From assembly GCA_946186505.1 (NCBI GenBank), contig CAMHNI010000032.1, positions 1-40,330 on the forward strand: a stretch of DNA of 40,330 nt. The letters run 5' to 3'. Every line of letters begins with the position of its first letter. Position 1 is the first letter of the stretch. The notes below the pieces were generated by a model. The model saw only the letters and a program-made list of their open reading frames with translations. It ran no database searches and was not told where the DNA came from. The DNA comes from an uncultured Prevotellaceae bacterium. Lineage in GTDB: Bacteria; Bacteroidota; Bacteroidia; Bacteroidales; Bacteroidaceae. Of this stretch, positions 17,408 to 25,578 are shown piece by piece. A program made the position numbers and the translations under genes.

Positions 17408-18413
17408 TATCAAGCGAGGCCGGTATGTGGAGCGGATAGCTGAAGAATGGCTTGATGTTGTCAAGGATTTCTTCAATACTCCAGGTAAGCCATACCTCAT
17501 GATTGGTAAGAAAAGACGGTATTTCACAAATTATGGTGAAAAGTTGAAATACCAATGCATGCAGGCTGTCCTTGGATGCACGAGAGACCAGCGTTTGAGG
17601 AGAAAATACATTGCACAGCTGGAATATTGGTGGCTGAATATTGATAACATCATTTTATCAACACCTGCTGCGATGGAAGCTCAGATAAGGATATGGGACA
17701 AAAAGAATATTGGTCAGACGAGGTTGTTGGAGGTACTTAGTGACATACTGGAAGATTACTATGATACAGTATCGAAGAAGCACGGACTTAAATTGGAGGA
17801 AATGTTGAATATCAAGACTTGCCCATATTGTAACAGACAATTTATCTATACGTTTCAAGGCAAAACGCCTGACAACAAAGAACGTGTAGAACGTCCGGAA
17901 CTGGATCATTTCTATCCAAAGAAGACATATCCACTCTATTGTCTTTCGTTTTATAACCTGATTCCTGCCTGCCATTCTTGCAATCATGTGAAATCAGATA
18001 GTAAGATAGGAGTAAACCCATACCAACGGGCTTTTAGGGGAAAATTTGTGTTAACAGACAAGAATGGTAAGATACTTACAAAAGCACAGATATATCGATT
18101 AACAAAGAAGGAGATTAGATTAAAATTTGATGGGCGTGATTGTGATGAAGAAAAGAATGTGAGCGTGTTGGGCTTGGAGAATGTTTACAACAAGCATACG
18201 GATTATATCAAAGAATTGATAGACAAGTCGATGGAATATGACAAACATGCCAGACAAGCACTCGTGACAACCTTTCAGGGAGCAGGCTACCATCCACGGC
18301 AGGTATATGACTTTGTGTGGGGCAGACATCTGATGGATGCTCAATATGAAAACAGACCACTATCAAAGCTCACAAAGGAGATTCTGGACTTGCTGGACAT
18401 AAGGAGAGGATAA
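17400..18413 (+). CDS. ptuB: HNH endonuclease (PtuB-like)
   Basis: A 337-residue protein with a central HNH nuclease framed by zinc knuckles: CPYC at residues 141-144, LDHFYPK with Asp169-His170, an Asn in SFYNLIP (186), and CHSCNHVK with Cys191, Cys194 and His196. This CxxC...DH...N...CxxCxH layout is typical of the HNH family used as partner of Septu-type ATPases. The N-terminal 130 residues are helical and basic. The start overlaps the ATPase stop, so the two are translationally coupled. Expected action: cleavage of nucleic acid when the ATPase is triggered. A 98-bp gap separates it from the next module. Confidence 0.82.
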   Translation: MIDIKRGRYVERIAEEWLDVVKDFFNTPGKPYLMIGKKRRYFTNYGEKLKYQCMQAVLGCTRDQRLRRKYIAQLEYWWLNIDNIILSTPAAMEAQIRIWDKKNIGQTRLLEVLSDILEDYYDTVSKKHGLKLEEMLNIKTCPYCNRQFIYTFQGKTPDNKERVERPELDHFYPKKTYPLYCLSFYNLIPACHSCNHVKSDSKIGVNPYQRAFRGKFVLTDKNGKILTKAQIYRLTKKEIRLKFDGRDCDEEKNVSVLGLENVYNKHTDYIKELIDKSMEYDKHARQALVTTFQGAGYHPRQVYDFVWGRHLMDAQYENRPLSKLTKEILDLLDIRRG

Positions 18414-18511
18414 AGCATCTTTTAGAGAGAAAAGTATGTTTAAGGGTGAAATTGAGGTGAAATGAGGTTAAGACCAAAATAAACTCAGCAAAGGAACACT
18501 TAATAGAATTT

Positions 18512-19795
18512 ATGAGCAAAGAAAAGAAACTTCATACGGCAGAAGAGCAACATACTGCGATGGATAAGATAGGCGGTTTCGTTTATCAGTTCTATTGCTT
18601 CCTTTATCATGTGCTTACCATGAATAAAGGTGAAGTGGTGTCGTTTGAGAAATTGGACGATGCTGCTGTAGAAGCAGGGAATCTTATTACGCTCTATCAG
18701 GCTAAGCACACCATTCAAGTTGATGCAGAAGGCGAGAAAAGAGCATTAACCAACCGCTCAACAGATTTATGGAAGGCAATTGATGTTTGGCGAAAGTTGA
18801 TAGCTGGAAAAACTGAGGAAAAAAGAAGTGAAGCTGATATGCAGGAATACATTGCAAAGCATCAGTTTGTGTTTTTCAGCAATAAACGTCCAGACGATAA
18901 TAAGTTTGTGTCATTGTGTGAAGAAGTAAAGAATGGTGCTGACAATGACAGGATTGATGCTGTTTTGGATGAAATTACGCAAGAGGGAAGACCTCGTGAA
19001 GGCACAACACTGCCAGCCAATAATGCAGGCCGTTCAACGCAAATGATGATTGACGATTTGAAAGCATTTGGTTTGAAGAAGGCATTTCTGAGTAGGATTT
19101 CGTTTGAAACAAAGAGCCAAGACGAGGTAAAGAAAGCCTGTATAGACCATATCGCAGATAAAGTCAGGTTCTCAGATGAATATGCGCCCGAAGTATTTAA
19201 GGACTTTTTGACAGAAGCAGTTGATGATTTCTTTGACAGGGCAGATAAAGGCAGTCCATTATCATATACGTATGAAGAACAACGAAAGCGTTTTGAACAT
19301 GTATTCCAGTACCATAGGGCGGAAAAATTGAATTTCCGAATCATAATGGAAGAATATCGGAAGGAGTTCCTGGACTTGATATGCATACAGCAACTGATAA
19401 AGGTGAAAGACTTTGCTTCGAGTGAAACAGAAGAGGTGGCCAAATATGCCAGCCACTTCTATAGCTTTAAAAATCGCTATGATGAACTTTGGGAGGATAA
19501 TAAAATTTTGATTGATGAAGACAAGGAGTTTTGGGCTGATGCTTATGCATTTTGGGATAACCAATTTAAGCATGCCTATAGGAAACTGGATGATAGCGCT
19601 TCGGAGGATGTCATAATAGATAAGGCGCAAGAGATTCTTTTTGCGGTAAGGCAACATAAACTCAAGCTATGCAAAGAGGAGTTGAGTCAATATATATCAG
19701 ATGGCGCTTTTTATTACTTGTCTGATAAGTGCATTATAGGTTGGCATAAGAGCTGGAAAGAATTCTTTAAAAAGCAAGGAGAGCAAGATGGATAG
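18512..19795 (+). CDS. ABC-3C effector with DUF4297/Cap4-like nuclease domain
   Basis: A 427-residue protein. The N-terminal domain has the DUF4297-type PD-(D/E)xK pattern: GGFVYQFYCFL, then FEKLDD (Glu46, Asp49, Asp50) and LYQAKHT (Gln63, Lys65). Cap4 of CBASS uses the same fold to cut double-stranded DNA. The remaining 270 residues are helical with no motif I know, and probably form the C-terminal adaptor domain of ABC three-component (ABC-3C) effectors. It overlaps the next small gene by 8 bp, and the DUF3732 ATPase follows, exactly the effector-middle component-ATPase order of ABC-3C. It likely degrades nucleic acid on ATPase signal. Confidence 0.72.
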   Translation: MSKEKKLHTAEEQHTAMDKIGGFVYQFYCFLYHVLTMNKGEVVSFEKLDDAAVEAGNLITLYQAKHTIQVDAEGEKRALTNRSTDLWKAIDVWRKLIAGKTEEKRSEADMQEYIAKHQFVFFSNKRPDDNKFVSLCEEVKNGADNDRIDAVLDEITQEGRPREGTTLPANNAGRSTQMMIDDLKAFGLKKAFLSRISFETKSQDEVKKACIDHIADKVRFSDEYAPEVFKDFLTEAVDDFFDRADKGSPLSYTYEEQRKRFEHVFQYHRAEKLNFRIIMEEYRKEFLDLICIQQLIKVKDFASSETEEVAKYASHFYSFKNRYDELWEDNKILIDEDKEFWADAYAFWDNQFKHAYRKLDDSASEDVIIDKAQEILFAVRQHKLKLCKEELSQYISDGAFYYLSDKCIIGWHKSWKEFFKKQGEQDG

Positions 19796-20234
19796 AATAA
19801 TCAATAATGAGAGCGTTGCCATTTGTGCGATCTTGAGCGCATTGGTCCTTGATGTTGACGACATTGCTCGACTCAATTTGTTTGTTGTGATGACAACAGA
19901 TCGGGCCATCAGAAACAGGTTGGTTAACTATGCCAACTATGAAGAAATGGTTGGCAAGGAGTCATCATATTACCAGGCTCTGAACAGGAAATTCGTGGAA
20001 TTTCAGCCAGTATTTCTAAATGCCACTACGATGCTATTGATGGGCGGGAAGGTTGAGAAAACGGCTGAAGCCAAATACAGCTTAACCAACGAAGGGAACC
20101 AGATGGCATGGGAACTTCAAAATTATCAAGAAGGTGTGATGGAAAATGTCCGACAGGCAGCTATTCAATTGGCAGCTATGATTGGGCAAAAAGATACAGT
20201 GACATGGTATAAAGACTTGAAGATTGTGCTATGA
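19788..20234 (+). CDS. ABC-3C middle component
   Basis: A 148-residue protein between the nuclease effector and the DUF3732 ATPase, overlapping them by 8 and 4 bp. The sequence is compatible with a winged-helix adaptor: LDVDDIARLNLFVVMT, then MLLMGGKVEKTAEAKYSLTNEGNQMA, the last part resembling a wing (xYxLTxEG). Middle components of ABC-3C systems are small, poorly conserved, wHTH-like proteins thought to link ATPase and effector. The call depends mainly on position and size. Confidence 0.68.
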   Translation: MDRIINNESVAICAILSALVLDVDDIARLNLFVVMTTDRAIRNRLVNYANYEEMVGKESSYYQALNRKFVEFQPVFLNATTMLLMGGKVEKTAEAKYSLTNEGNQMAWELQNYQEGVMENVRQAAIQLAAMIGQKDTVTWYKDLKIVL

Positions 20235-22105
20235 ACTTTTATATATCAAAAATCAGACTTTGGTTCAGACATGAAGGTGAACCAAGAGACCTTGAATTTT
20301 TCAATGACAAGGTGAACGTGATAACTGGTGATTCATCGACAGGTAAGTCATCTGTTCTGAAAATCATAGACTATTGTCTGTTGTCGGAAAGAAGCACTAT
20401 TGTTGAGGATGTTATTAATGAGAATGTGGCATGGTATGGGCTAGTGTTCTATGTAGATGACATACCATATACTATCATCAGGCAGGCACCGACTGTTGAA
20501 TCGGCAGAAATGAAAGTTCTCTTCAGGGAAGGTGAGTATTTGCCAGACGAGCCTATAGCAGACTTGGACGACATTAGGACGAAGGCTATGGTGAAGATGA
20601 ACGAACTGTTTCATATCAACCCTAAGTTGAAACTTGAAAGCAAAGTGAAACAGCACTTCCGTCACAATCTTATATTTAACTATCTGACGGAGGACATCAT
20701 TGCTACAGAAAGCACCTATCAAGACTTGCGGTTCTTCCGCAGGGATGAGTATTCCAATATACTTAATGACTTGTTCAAATTGGCCATTGGGGTGAACGAA
20801 GGCAAACTGAGAGAACTGGAATCGGAGTTGCAAACCGCACAGACAAGAGAAAAAAATAAAAAGAGAGCCCAGGAGAAAGAACAAGAGAATAAAGATACAT
20901 ATGAGAAGACTAAAGTTGAGATAGCCAATCAGGTGGAAGAACTCGGCTTGGGTGCAGCAACAGATTTTGGGAAAAGTCCGACGGCCTGGGCCGCAAACAT
21001 CAAGTCGATAGTTGAAAATTGTAATCTGCAGTTTAAGAATGAGGAGGCCAACAGGCAACGCAATGAAATAGAAATGGCCCTAGTGAAAGTCAGGGAAAGA
21101 TTGGGCTATTTTGAATCGTTAGAGAAGGAATATAAAATTTATCAGAAGCGGTTAGAGAGACAAAATGAAAGTCTTGTGCCTGTAGAGTATGTTAAGAAGC
21201 ATCTCTCAGAGTTGATGACTTATCAAGAAACTGGTCAGTTGCTGCGTGAATTGACTGAGGCCTGGGAAAGGATAAAACAAAGCTACGAGCCAGATCTGAA
21301 ACTTCCAGAGGACTTTGAAAATACTAAAAAGGGATTAATCAGAGAGGAACAGAAGTTGGTAGCTGACTGGAGAAAACTGAATCCATATCGGATTGATCAA
21401 AAGGATATTGTTTGGATAAGAAAGGCTATCCTATTGGCAGAAAGGATGGAGAAAGAATTGACCAAGGTTCCCAAGTTGACCATAACCGACGAAATGTTGG
21501 TGCAATATGGTGAGACAATATCACAAATCGAGGAGAAATTGGTAAGGCTACGAGCTAAGAATGAAAATGCCCTTGGTAATTTGAATGACGAGATAGGAAA
21601 GTACTTCAAGTGTCAAAAGGGCATATCAGAAGCATATTGGAATTACAAGCCGGTTTACAGTATGGATGAGAAGATGCTGATGCTGGTAACGGATGATGGG
21701 GAGTATCCGAAGGCTAATGTGGGCAGTAAGTCGAACTATATGTTCCTGCATCTGTGTTATTTCTTTGGCTTGCATGACTTGCTGATGAAGAACAGGAACG
21801 AACAGATACCACAGTTTCTTTTCATAGACCAGCCAAGCATTCCGTATTATGCAGATAAGAACACAGCAATTGTGTCGAAGAATGGTGAGATAACGAATGA
21901 TGACCGTGAAAAGTTGAAAGAAGCATTCAGGCTTACGGACATGTTTATGAGAGAGATGATCCGAAATGGCCATTTCCAGATTATCATGATTGAACATGCA
22001 GGGAAGGAGTATTGGAAAGACTTTGAAACATTTGTAACGAGATATGAGTTTATAAACGGCGAGGGATTGATACCGTCGCGTATAACTAATAGAAAAAATG
22101 ACTAA
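20231..22105 (+). CDS. DUF3732 ABC-type ATPase of ABC three-component system
   Basis: A 624-residue SMC-like ATPase. The N-terminus reads FYISKIRLWFRH, then Walker A GDSSTGKSS at residues 33-41. A long coiled coil spans about residues 195-245, with more helices to about 470. The C-terminal half contains a signature-like region NVGSKSNYMFLHL and the unusual Walker B FLFIDQPSIPYY, where DQP replaces the usual DEP; this is characteristic of DUF3732. Such ATPases are assigned to ABC-3C conflict systems. Its end overlaps the NA37 gene by 8 bp, tying the two modules together in one translational chain. Confidence 0.85.
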   Translation: MNFYISKIRLWFRHEGEPRDLEFFNDKVNVITGDSSTGKSSVLKIIDYCLLSERSTIVEDVINENVAWYGLVFYVDDIPYTIIRQAPTVESAEMKVLFREGEYLPDEPIADLDDIRTKAMVKMNELFHINPKLKLESKVKQHFRHNLIFNYLTEDIIATESTYQDLRFFRRDEYSNILNDLFKLAIGVNEGKLRELESELQTAQTREKNKKRAQEKEQENKDTYEKTKVEIANQVEELGLGAATDFGKSPTAWAANIKSIVENCNLQFKNEEANRQRNEIEMALVKVRERLGYFESLEKEYKIYQKRLERQNESLVPVEYVKKHLSELMTYQETGQLLRELTEAWERIKQSYEPDLKLPEDFENTKKGLIREEQKLVADWRKLNPYRIDQKDIVWIRKAILLAERMEKELTKVPKLTITDEMLVQYGETISQIEEKLVRLRAKNENALGNLNDEIGKYFKCQKGISEAYWNYKPVYSMDEKMLMLVTDDGEYPKANVGSKSNYMFLHLCYFFGLHDLLMKNRNEQIPQFLFIDQPSIPYYADKNTAIVSKNGEITNDDREKLKEAFRLTDMFMREMIRNGHFQIIMIEHAGKEYWKDFETFVTRYEFINGEGLIPSRITNRKND

Positions 22106-23111
22106 AATAGGAAATATAAAAGCTGCTGTTGTTCAGCGTGTAGGTAATAAAAGTAATGAAGATGGCGTGGCATTTTCAGACAACCTCTGTCAGATGAAGG
22201 GTGTTGAGGAACCATTCCTAAAATTGATAAACGGCTCGTTTAGATTTGATGACTGGAAACAGTTCTATTATATTGATGATTTGGAACTGAACCCCACGTA
22301 TAGGTTTGTGTCAAAGATATTTGGTGATGAATCTTGTATCGTGCAACAGGCCAACAATCTGGCCCGCCACCTATATGAGCAAAGCATACATCCAAATATC
22401 AAGATAGGAGAGTTCTATGTGGTGCTGCTGGATAACTGTGAGGTAGATGGTGAACAGACACAAGCCATTGGGTTGTTTAAGTCGGAGGTTCGGGAAACTG
22501 TATTGACAGTTAAGATGGAACATAACCGATTAGTGCTGTCATCTGCTAATGGCATGAACCTGAAAAAACTCGAAAAGGGTTGCATCGTGTTCAATGTTGA
22601 CAAGGAGAATGGCTATAAGGTGGCTGTTGTAGATAACACGGGCTCAAATACCGATGCTCATTACTGGGTGGATAATTTCCTGCATGTGAGGAATTGCAAC
22701 GATGATTACCATGAGACTGAACGACTGATGGAGATGTGTACAGGATTTGTGTCACAACTGAAGGAACAGTCGGTTGTGGAGGGTGCTGTTGCCGCCAAAA
22801 AGACCGCTGAGGCATTCTCGACGGGAGAGCCCATACAGGTGGCTGATTTGGCAGATATTATATGTCAGAATGAAGAGCAAAAACAGGCTTTTGAGGCATA
22901 CAGACAGTCGTTTGAGAAGGAGTATGGAGATTTCTCGGAAGAGGTGAATGTGGTGAAGAAAGCTGCTAGCAGGAAGCCCGTGACAAGAATGAACACCCTA
23001 AAGCTGGGGGCTGACTTCGAGGTGAAGGTTCTGAACCCTGAGGCCAGGATTGAGGGGGGCGTTGACAAGAAGAGCGGAAAGAAGTATTATACGCTATATT
23101 ACGAGGGGTAA
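22098..23111 (+). CDS. NA37/NdpA-type nucleoid-associated protein
   Basis: A 337-residue protein of the 37-kDa nucleoid-associated family (YejK/NdpA-like). It begins IGNIKAAVVQRVGNK and contains FRFDDWKQFYYIDDLELNPTYRF, GEFYVVLLDNCEVDG and a C-terminal helical region ending in a beta hairpin (KSGKKYYTLYYEG). Family members bind DNA and are common beside conflict genes. It overlaps the ABC-3C ATPase upstream by 8 bp and abuts the PRTase gene downstream with no gap, so it may serve either system. No catalytic residues are visible. Confidence 0.75.
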   Translation: MTKIGNIKAAVVQRVGNKSNEDGVAFSDNLCQMKGVEEPFLKLINGSFRFDDWKQFYYIDDLELNPTYRFVSKIFGDESCIVQQANNLARHLYEQSIHPNIKIGEFYVVLLDNCEVDGEQTQAIGLFKSEVRETVLTVKMEHNRLVLSSANGMNLKKLEKGCIVFNVDKENGYKVAVVDNTGSNTDAHYWVDNFLHVRNCNDDYHETERLMEMCTGFVSQLKEQSVVEGAVAAKKTAEAFSTGEPIQVADLADIICQNEEQKQAFEAYRQSFEKEYGDFSEEVNVVKKAASRKPVTRMNTLKLGADFEVKVLNPEARIEGGVDKKSGKKYYTLYYEG

Positions 23112-24320
23112 ATGGACTATAACAAGGCGATAGAGAGCGTATGCTTCAAATTCGGGCACGCAGTGACTGAATATGACGTGTTCCGCTGGCTCAGGAATTT
23201 TGATGAGAGCGAGTGGACTATGGCCTTGAATGTGCTTGATAAAGTGGTCTATTATTCATCGGACATGATAGATGAGGCTCTAGAATATCAGATAAAGAAG
23301 ATTATTGAAGAGAATCCGGGCCAACATATATACATCTTGCCTTCAGGAAATGTAGGGAAGAGTGGTCATGCAATGGCTTATCATGCTAAGAAAGTGATAG
23401 AGAAACTGAATTTGCCGGAGAGTGTGCTGTCGCTGCTTAACCTCAAGATTATGAAGGATATAAAGAAGGATGCAGTCATCGCATTGCTTGATGACTTTTC
23501 TGGCACAGGAGAGTCTATTAAGAAATTCTATGAGAAGAATGTTAAAGGCACAGTAGATGGGAAAACTATCAAGGTGTGTGCTTTGACTGTGGCTTACATG
23601 GAAAAAGCCGAGAAAGCACTTCAGGAAGATTGCGGAATCGAGATGTATGGCACTCTTCAAAAGCCTGCATTTGTAAGAAGAGGCTCCGTGTTCGGATATG
23701 AGAAGAGCATGATACAGGTTCGAGATTTCTGCTTTAAGAAAGGGGAAATGCTGCTTCCGAACTGGAAGAATGAGGATTTGAAACCATTGGGCTATAAGAA
23801 CAGTCAGGCACTTGTTTGTTTTGAGCATACTACACCCAACAATACGTTACCCATTCTCTGGTATGAAATGGAGATACCAAAGACGGACAAGAAGTGGAAT
23901 GCCATATTTCCAAGATTCGCCAATTCGCGAATAGAAAGGGGCCGGAGGTTGAGAATGAGTTCGAATTTCTGGTTGTCGGCAATGAAACATACGAAGTTGG
24001 CGAATATAGAATGGGGGCAATATCACACAACAGACTCTTTACGGCTTATCAGTTGGATAGCGCAGAAGTATCACCAACGGAGTGATTACTATATAGCGCA
24101 GGTGTTAGGCATCAGCATACAAGACCTTGAAGGTATAGTAGCCTTAGGGAAGAGCAAAGGCTTGATTGACGATAAGGGCAATATGACCAGTGAAGCTCGT
24201 ACCATCTATGAAGAGATTAGGAAGAAAGATCATATATTGGAGCATGAATTGCAACAAAGCATTTCAGACCAGAATGTTGGAAAAGTATATGTACCAAAGT
24301 CGTTCCGAGGGATGACCTGA
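23112..24320 (+). CDS. Phosphoribosyltransferase-like retron effector with winged-helix C-terminus
   Basis: A 402-residue protein. Residues 70-250 look like a type I PRTase fold: strand HIYILPSGNVGKSG, helices, then the PRPP-loop-like AVIALLDDFSGTGES (121-135) and a late conserved block PNNTLPILW (242-250). The last 100 residues (about 305-372) look like a winged helix (DYYIAQVLGISIQDLEG...KGLIDDKGNMT). PRTase plus wHTH next to a retron RT is the effector set of type III retrons in published classifications. The stop lies 1 bp before the ncRNA and 154 bp before the RT. The assumed role is a toxic nucleotide- or base-modifying effector held in check by the retron complex. Confidence 0.78.
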   Translation: MDYNKAIESVCFKFGHAVTEYDVFRWLRNFDESEWTMALNVLDKVVYYSSDMIDEALEYQIKKIIEENPGQHIYILPSGNVGKSGHAMAYHAKKVIEKLNLPESVLSLLNLKIMKDIKKDAVIALLDDFSGTGESIKKFYEKNVKGTVDGKTIKVCALTVAYMEKAEKALQEDCGIEMYGTLQKPAFVRRGSVFGYEKSMIQVRDFCFKKGEMLLPNWKNEDLKPLGYKNSQALVCFEHTTPNNTLPILWYEMEIPKTDKKWNAIFPRFANSRIERGRRLRMSSNFWLSAMKHTKLANIEWGQYHTTDSLRLISWIAQKYHQRSDYYIAQVLGISIQDLEGIVALGKSKGLIDDKGNMTSEARTIYEEIRKKDHILEHELQQSISDQNVGKVYVPKSFRGMT

Positions 24321-24321
24321 A

Positions 24322-24472
24322 TTCTTTAGATTAGCAGTATCTGTACAGACAGAAGCCTGCGTCCGTTTGATGCAGGAAAGTTAAAGCCACATTACATGAT
24401 TTCTATGTCACACCCCATGGGCGCGACACAGAAGTCGCCGAAAGGCGCTTGATAAAAGAGTAATTTGAAGAA
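24322..24472 (+). ncRNA. Retron ncRNA (msr-msd)
   Basis: The gap between PRTase and RT holds all landmarks of a retron template. Repeat a1 is TTCTTTAGATTA (24322-24333) and a2 is TAATTTGAAGAA (24461-24472); they pair over 12 bp with two G-U wobbles. Directly after a1 comes AGC, placing the likely branching guanosine at 24334. The msr part has hairpins TCTGT/ACAGA (24340-24353) and CCTGCGT/ATGCAGG (24356-24376, 7-nt loop). The msd part has a long stem TTTCTATGTC/GACACAGAAG (24400-24434, one mismatch), then CGCC-GAAA-GGCG (24436-24447). The RT start codon follows a2 by 2 nt. Confidence 0.8.
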
Positions 24473-24474
24473 GG

Positions 24475-25572
24475 ATGGGATTCCCAAGGAACGATTTCAT
24501 TACGGAGGCTAAGTTACAGGGCCGATCGCAACAGTTCATCACAGAGGCATTGAGGTATGCTGATGTGTTGGACGGTAAAGGTCTGCCTGTGATTTTCGAC
24601 ACTTCGCATCTGGCTTTTATGCTGAATATGAGTCATCGAGACCTTGTGCATATAGCGTTTATGGCATCGGTGTTTTATAAATACTTTGCCATCAAAAAAC
24701 GTAACGGGGGATACAGACGTATTATGGCTCCATACATGCATTTACGCCAAATACAGGTGTGGATTAACAAGAATATACTAAGTAAGGTACAACAGCCAGA
24801 ATATGTGACGGCCTTTGTGAAGGGTAGAAATACAAAGATGAATGCGAGAATGCATGAAAACAGGGCTTATGTGCTTAAAGTGGACCTGAGCAATTTCTTT
24901 GAGAGTATCAATGTAAGACGGGTTTGTGCGGCATTTATGTGGATGGGCTATGAGAGTAGTGTGGCATCATGTTTGGCGAAGTTGTGTACTGCCAAAATCG
25001 ATGACTACAAGTATGATATGTTGGGAGAAAGGCCAGAGATACAGACACTATTTGATGAACTGATGCAAAGACATGAGCCGTTTCTGATTCAGGGTGCACC
25101 CACTAGTCCTGCATTGGCAAACATCGTATGTGGGAGAATGGATAAGAGAATGAAGCGGTTGTCGCAGGAGATGGGATTCAATTATTCGCGCTATGCAGAT
25201 GATATGACCTTTTCGGCTGATGACAAGGCGATGTTGCCGAAAATCAGCTTGATTAGGAAAATTGTTAAGGAGGAAGGCTTTACACTGAATGAAAAGAAGA
25301 CTGAGCTGCTGCATCAAGGTACCAAGCAGATGGTGACAGGGCTGCTTGTTGATGGACGGGTAAGGGTGCCCGGAACTTACAAGCGGGATATTATGAGGCA
25401 TATCCATTTTTGCCAGAAATATGGTGGACGAGATCATTTCAATCGGGTAATGCATGGGAAAGCGTATGGCAGGGAATGGCTGGAAGGCAGGATAAGATAT
25501 GTGTATTCTGTGGAGCCCGAAGCTGCAAAGAAGATGTGGGCGGAGTTTGAGAAGATAGACTGGGGGTATTGA
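24475..25572 (+). CDS. Retron reverse transcriptase
   Basis: A 365-residue RT with all retron marks: GGYRRIMAP (78-86), the retron-specific region X motif NARMH (NAxxH, 123-127), VDLSNFF with catalytic Asp137, GAPTSPALANIV (207-218), YADD at 240-243 with the two other catalytic Asp residues, and the region Y motif VTG (287-289). The C-terminal 70 residues bind msr RNA in this family. The protein reverse-transcribes the msd segment of the adjacent ncRNA into branched msDNA. It follows the PRTase effector and precedes a small helical gene by 6 bp, so all belong to one retron defence unit. Confidence 0.95.
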   Translation: MGFPRNDFITEAKLQGRSQQFITEALRYADVLDGKGLPVIFDTSHLAFMLNMSHRDLVHIAFMASVFYKYFAIKKRNGGYRRIMAPYMHLRQIQVWINKNILSKVQQPEYVTAFVKGRNTKMNARMHENRAYVLKVDLSNFFESINVRRVCAAFMWMGYESSVASCLAKLCTAKIDDYKYDMLGERPEIQTLFDELMQRHEPFLIQGAPTSPALANIVCGRMDKRMKRLSQEMGFNYSRYADDMTFSADDKAMLPKISLIRKIVKEEGFTLNEKKTELLHQGTKQMVTGLLVDGRVRVPGTYKRDIMRHIHFCQKYGGRDHFNRVMHGKAYGREWLEGRIRYVYSVEPEAAKKMWAEFEKIDWGY

Positions 25573-25578
25573 GAAACT

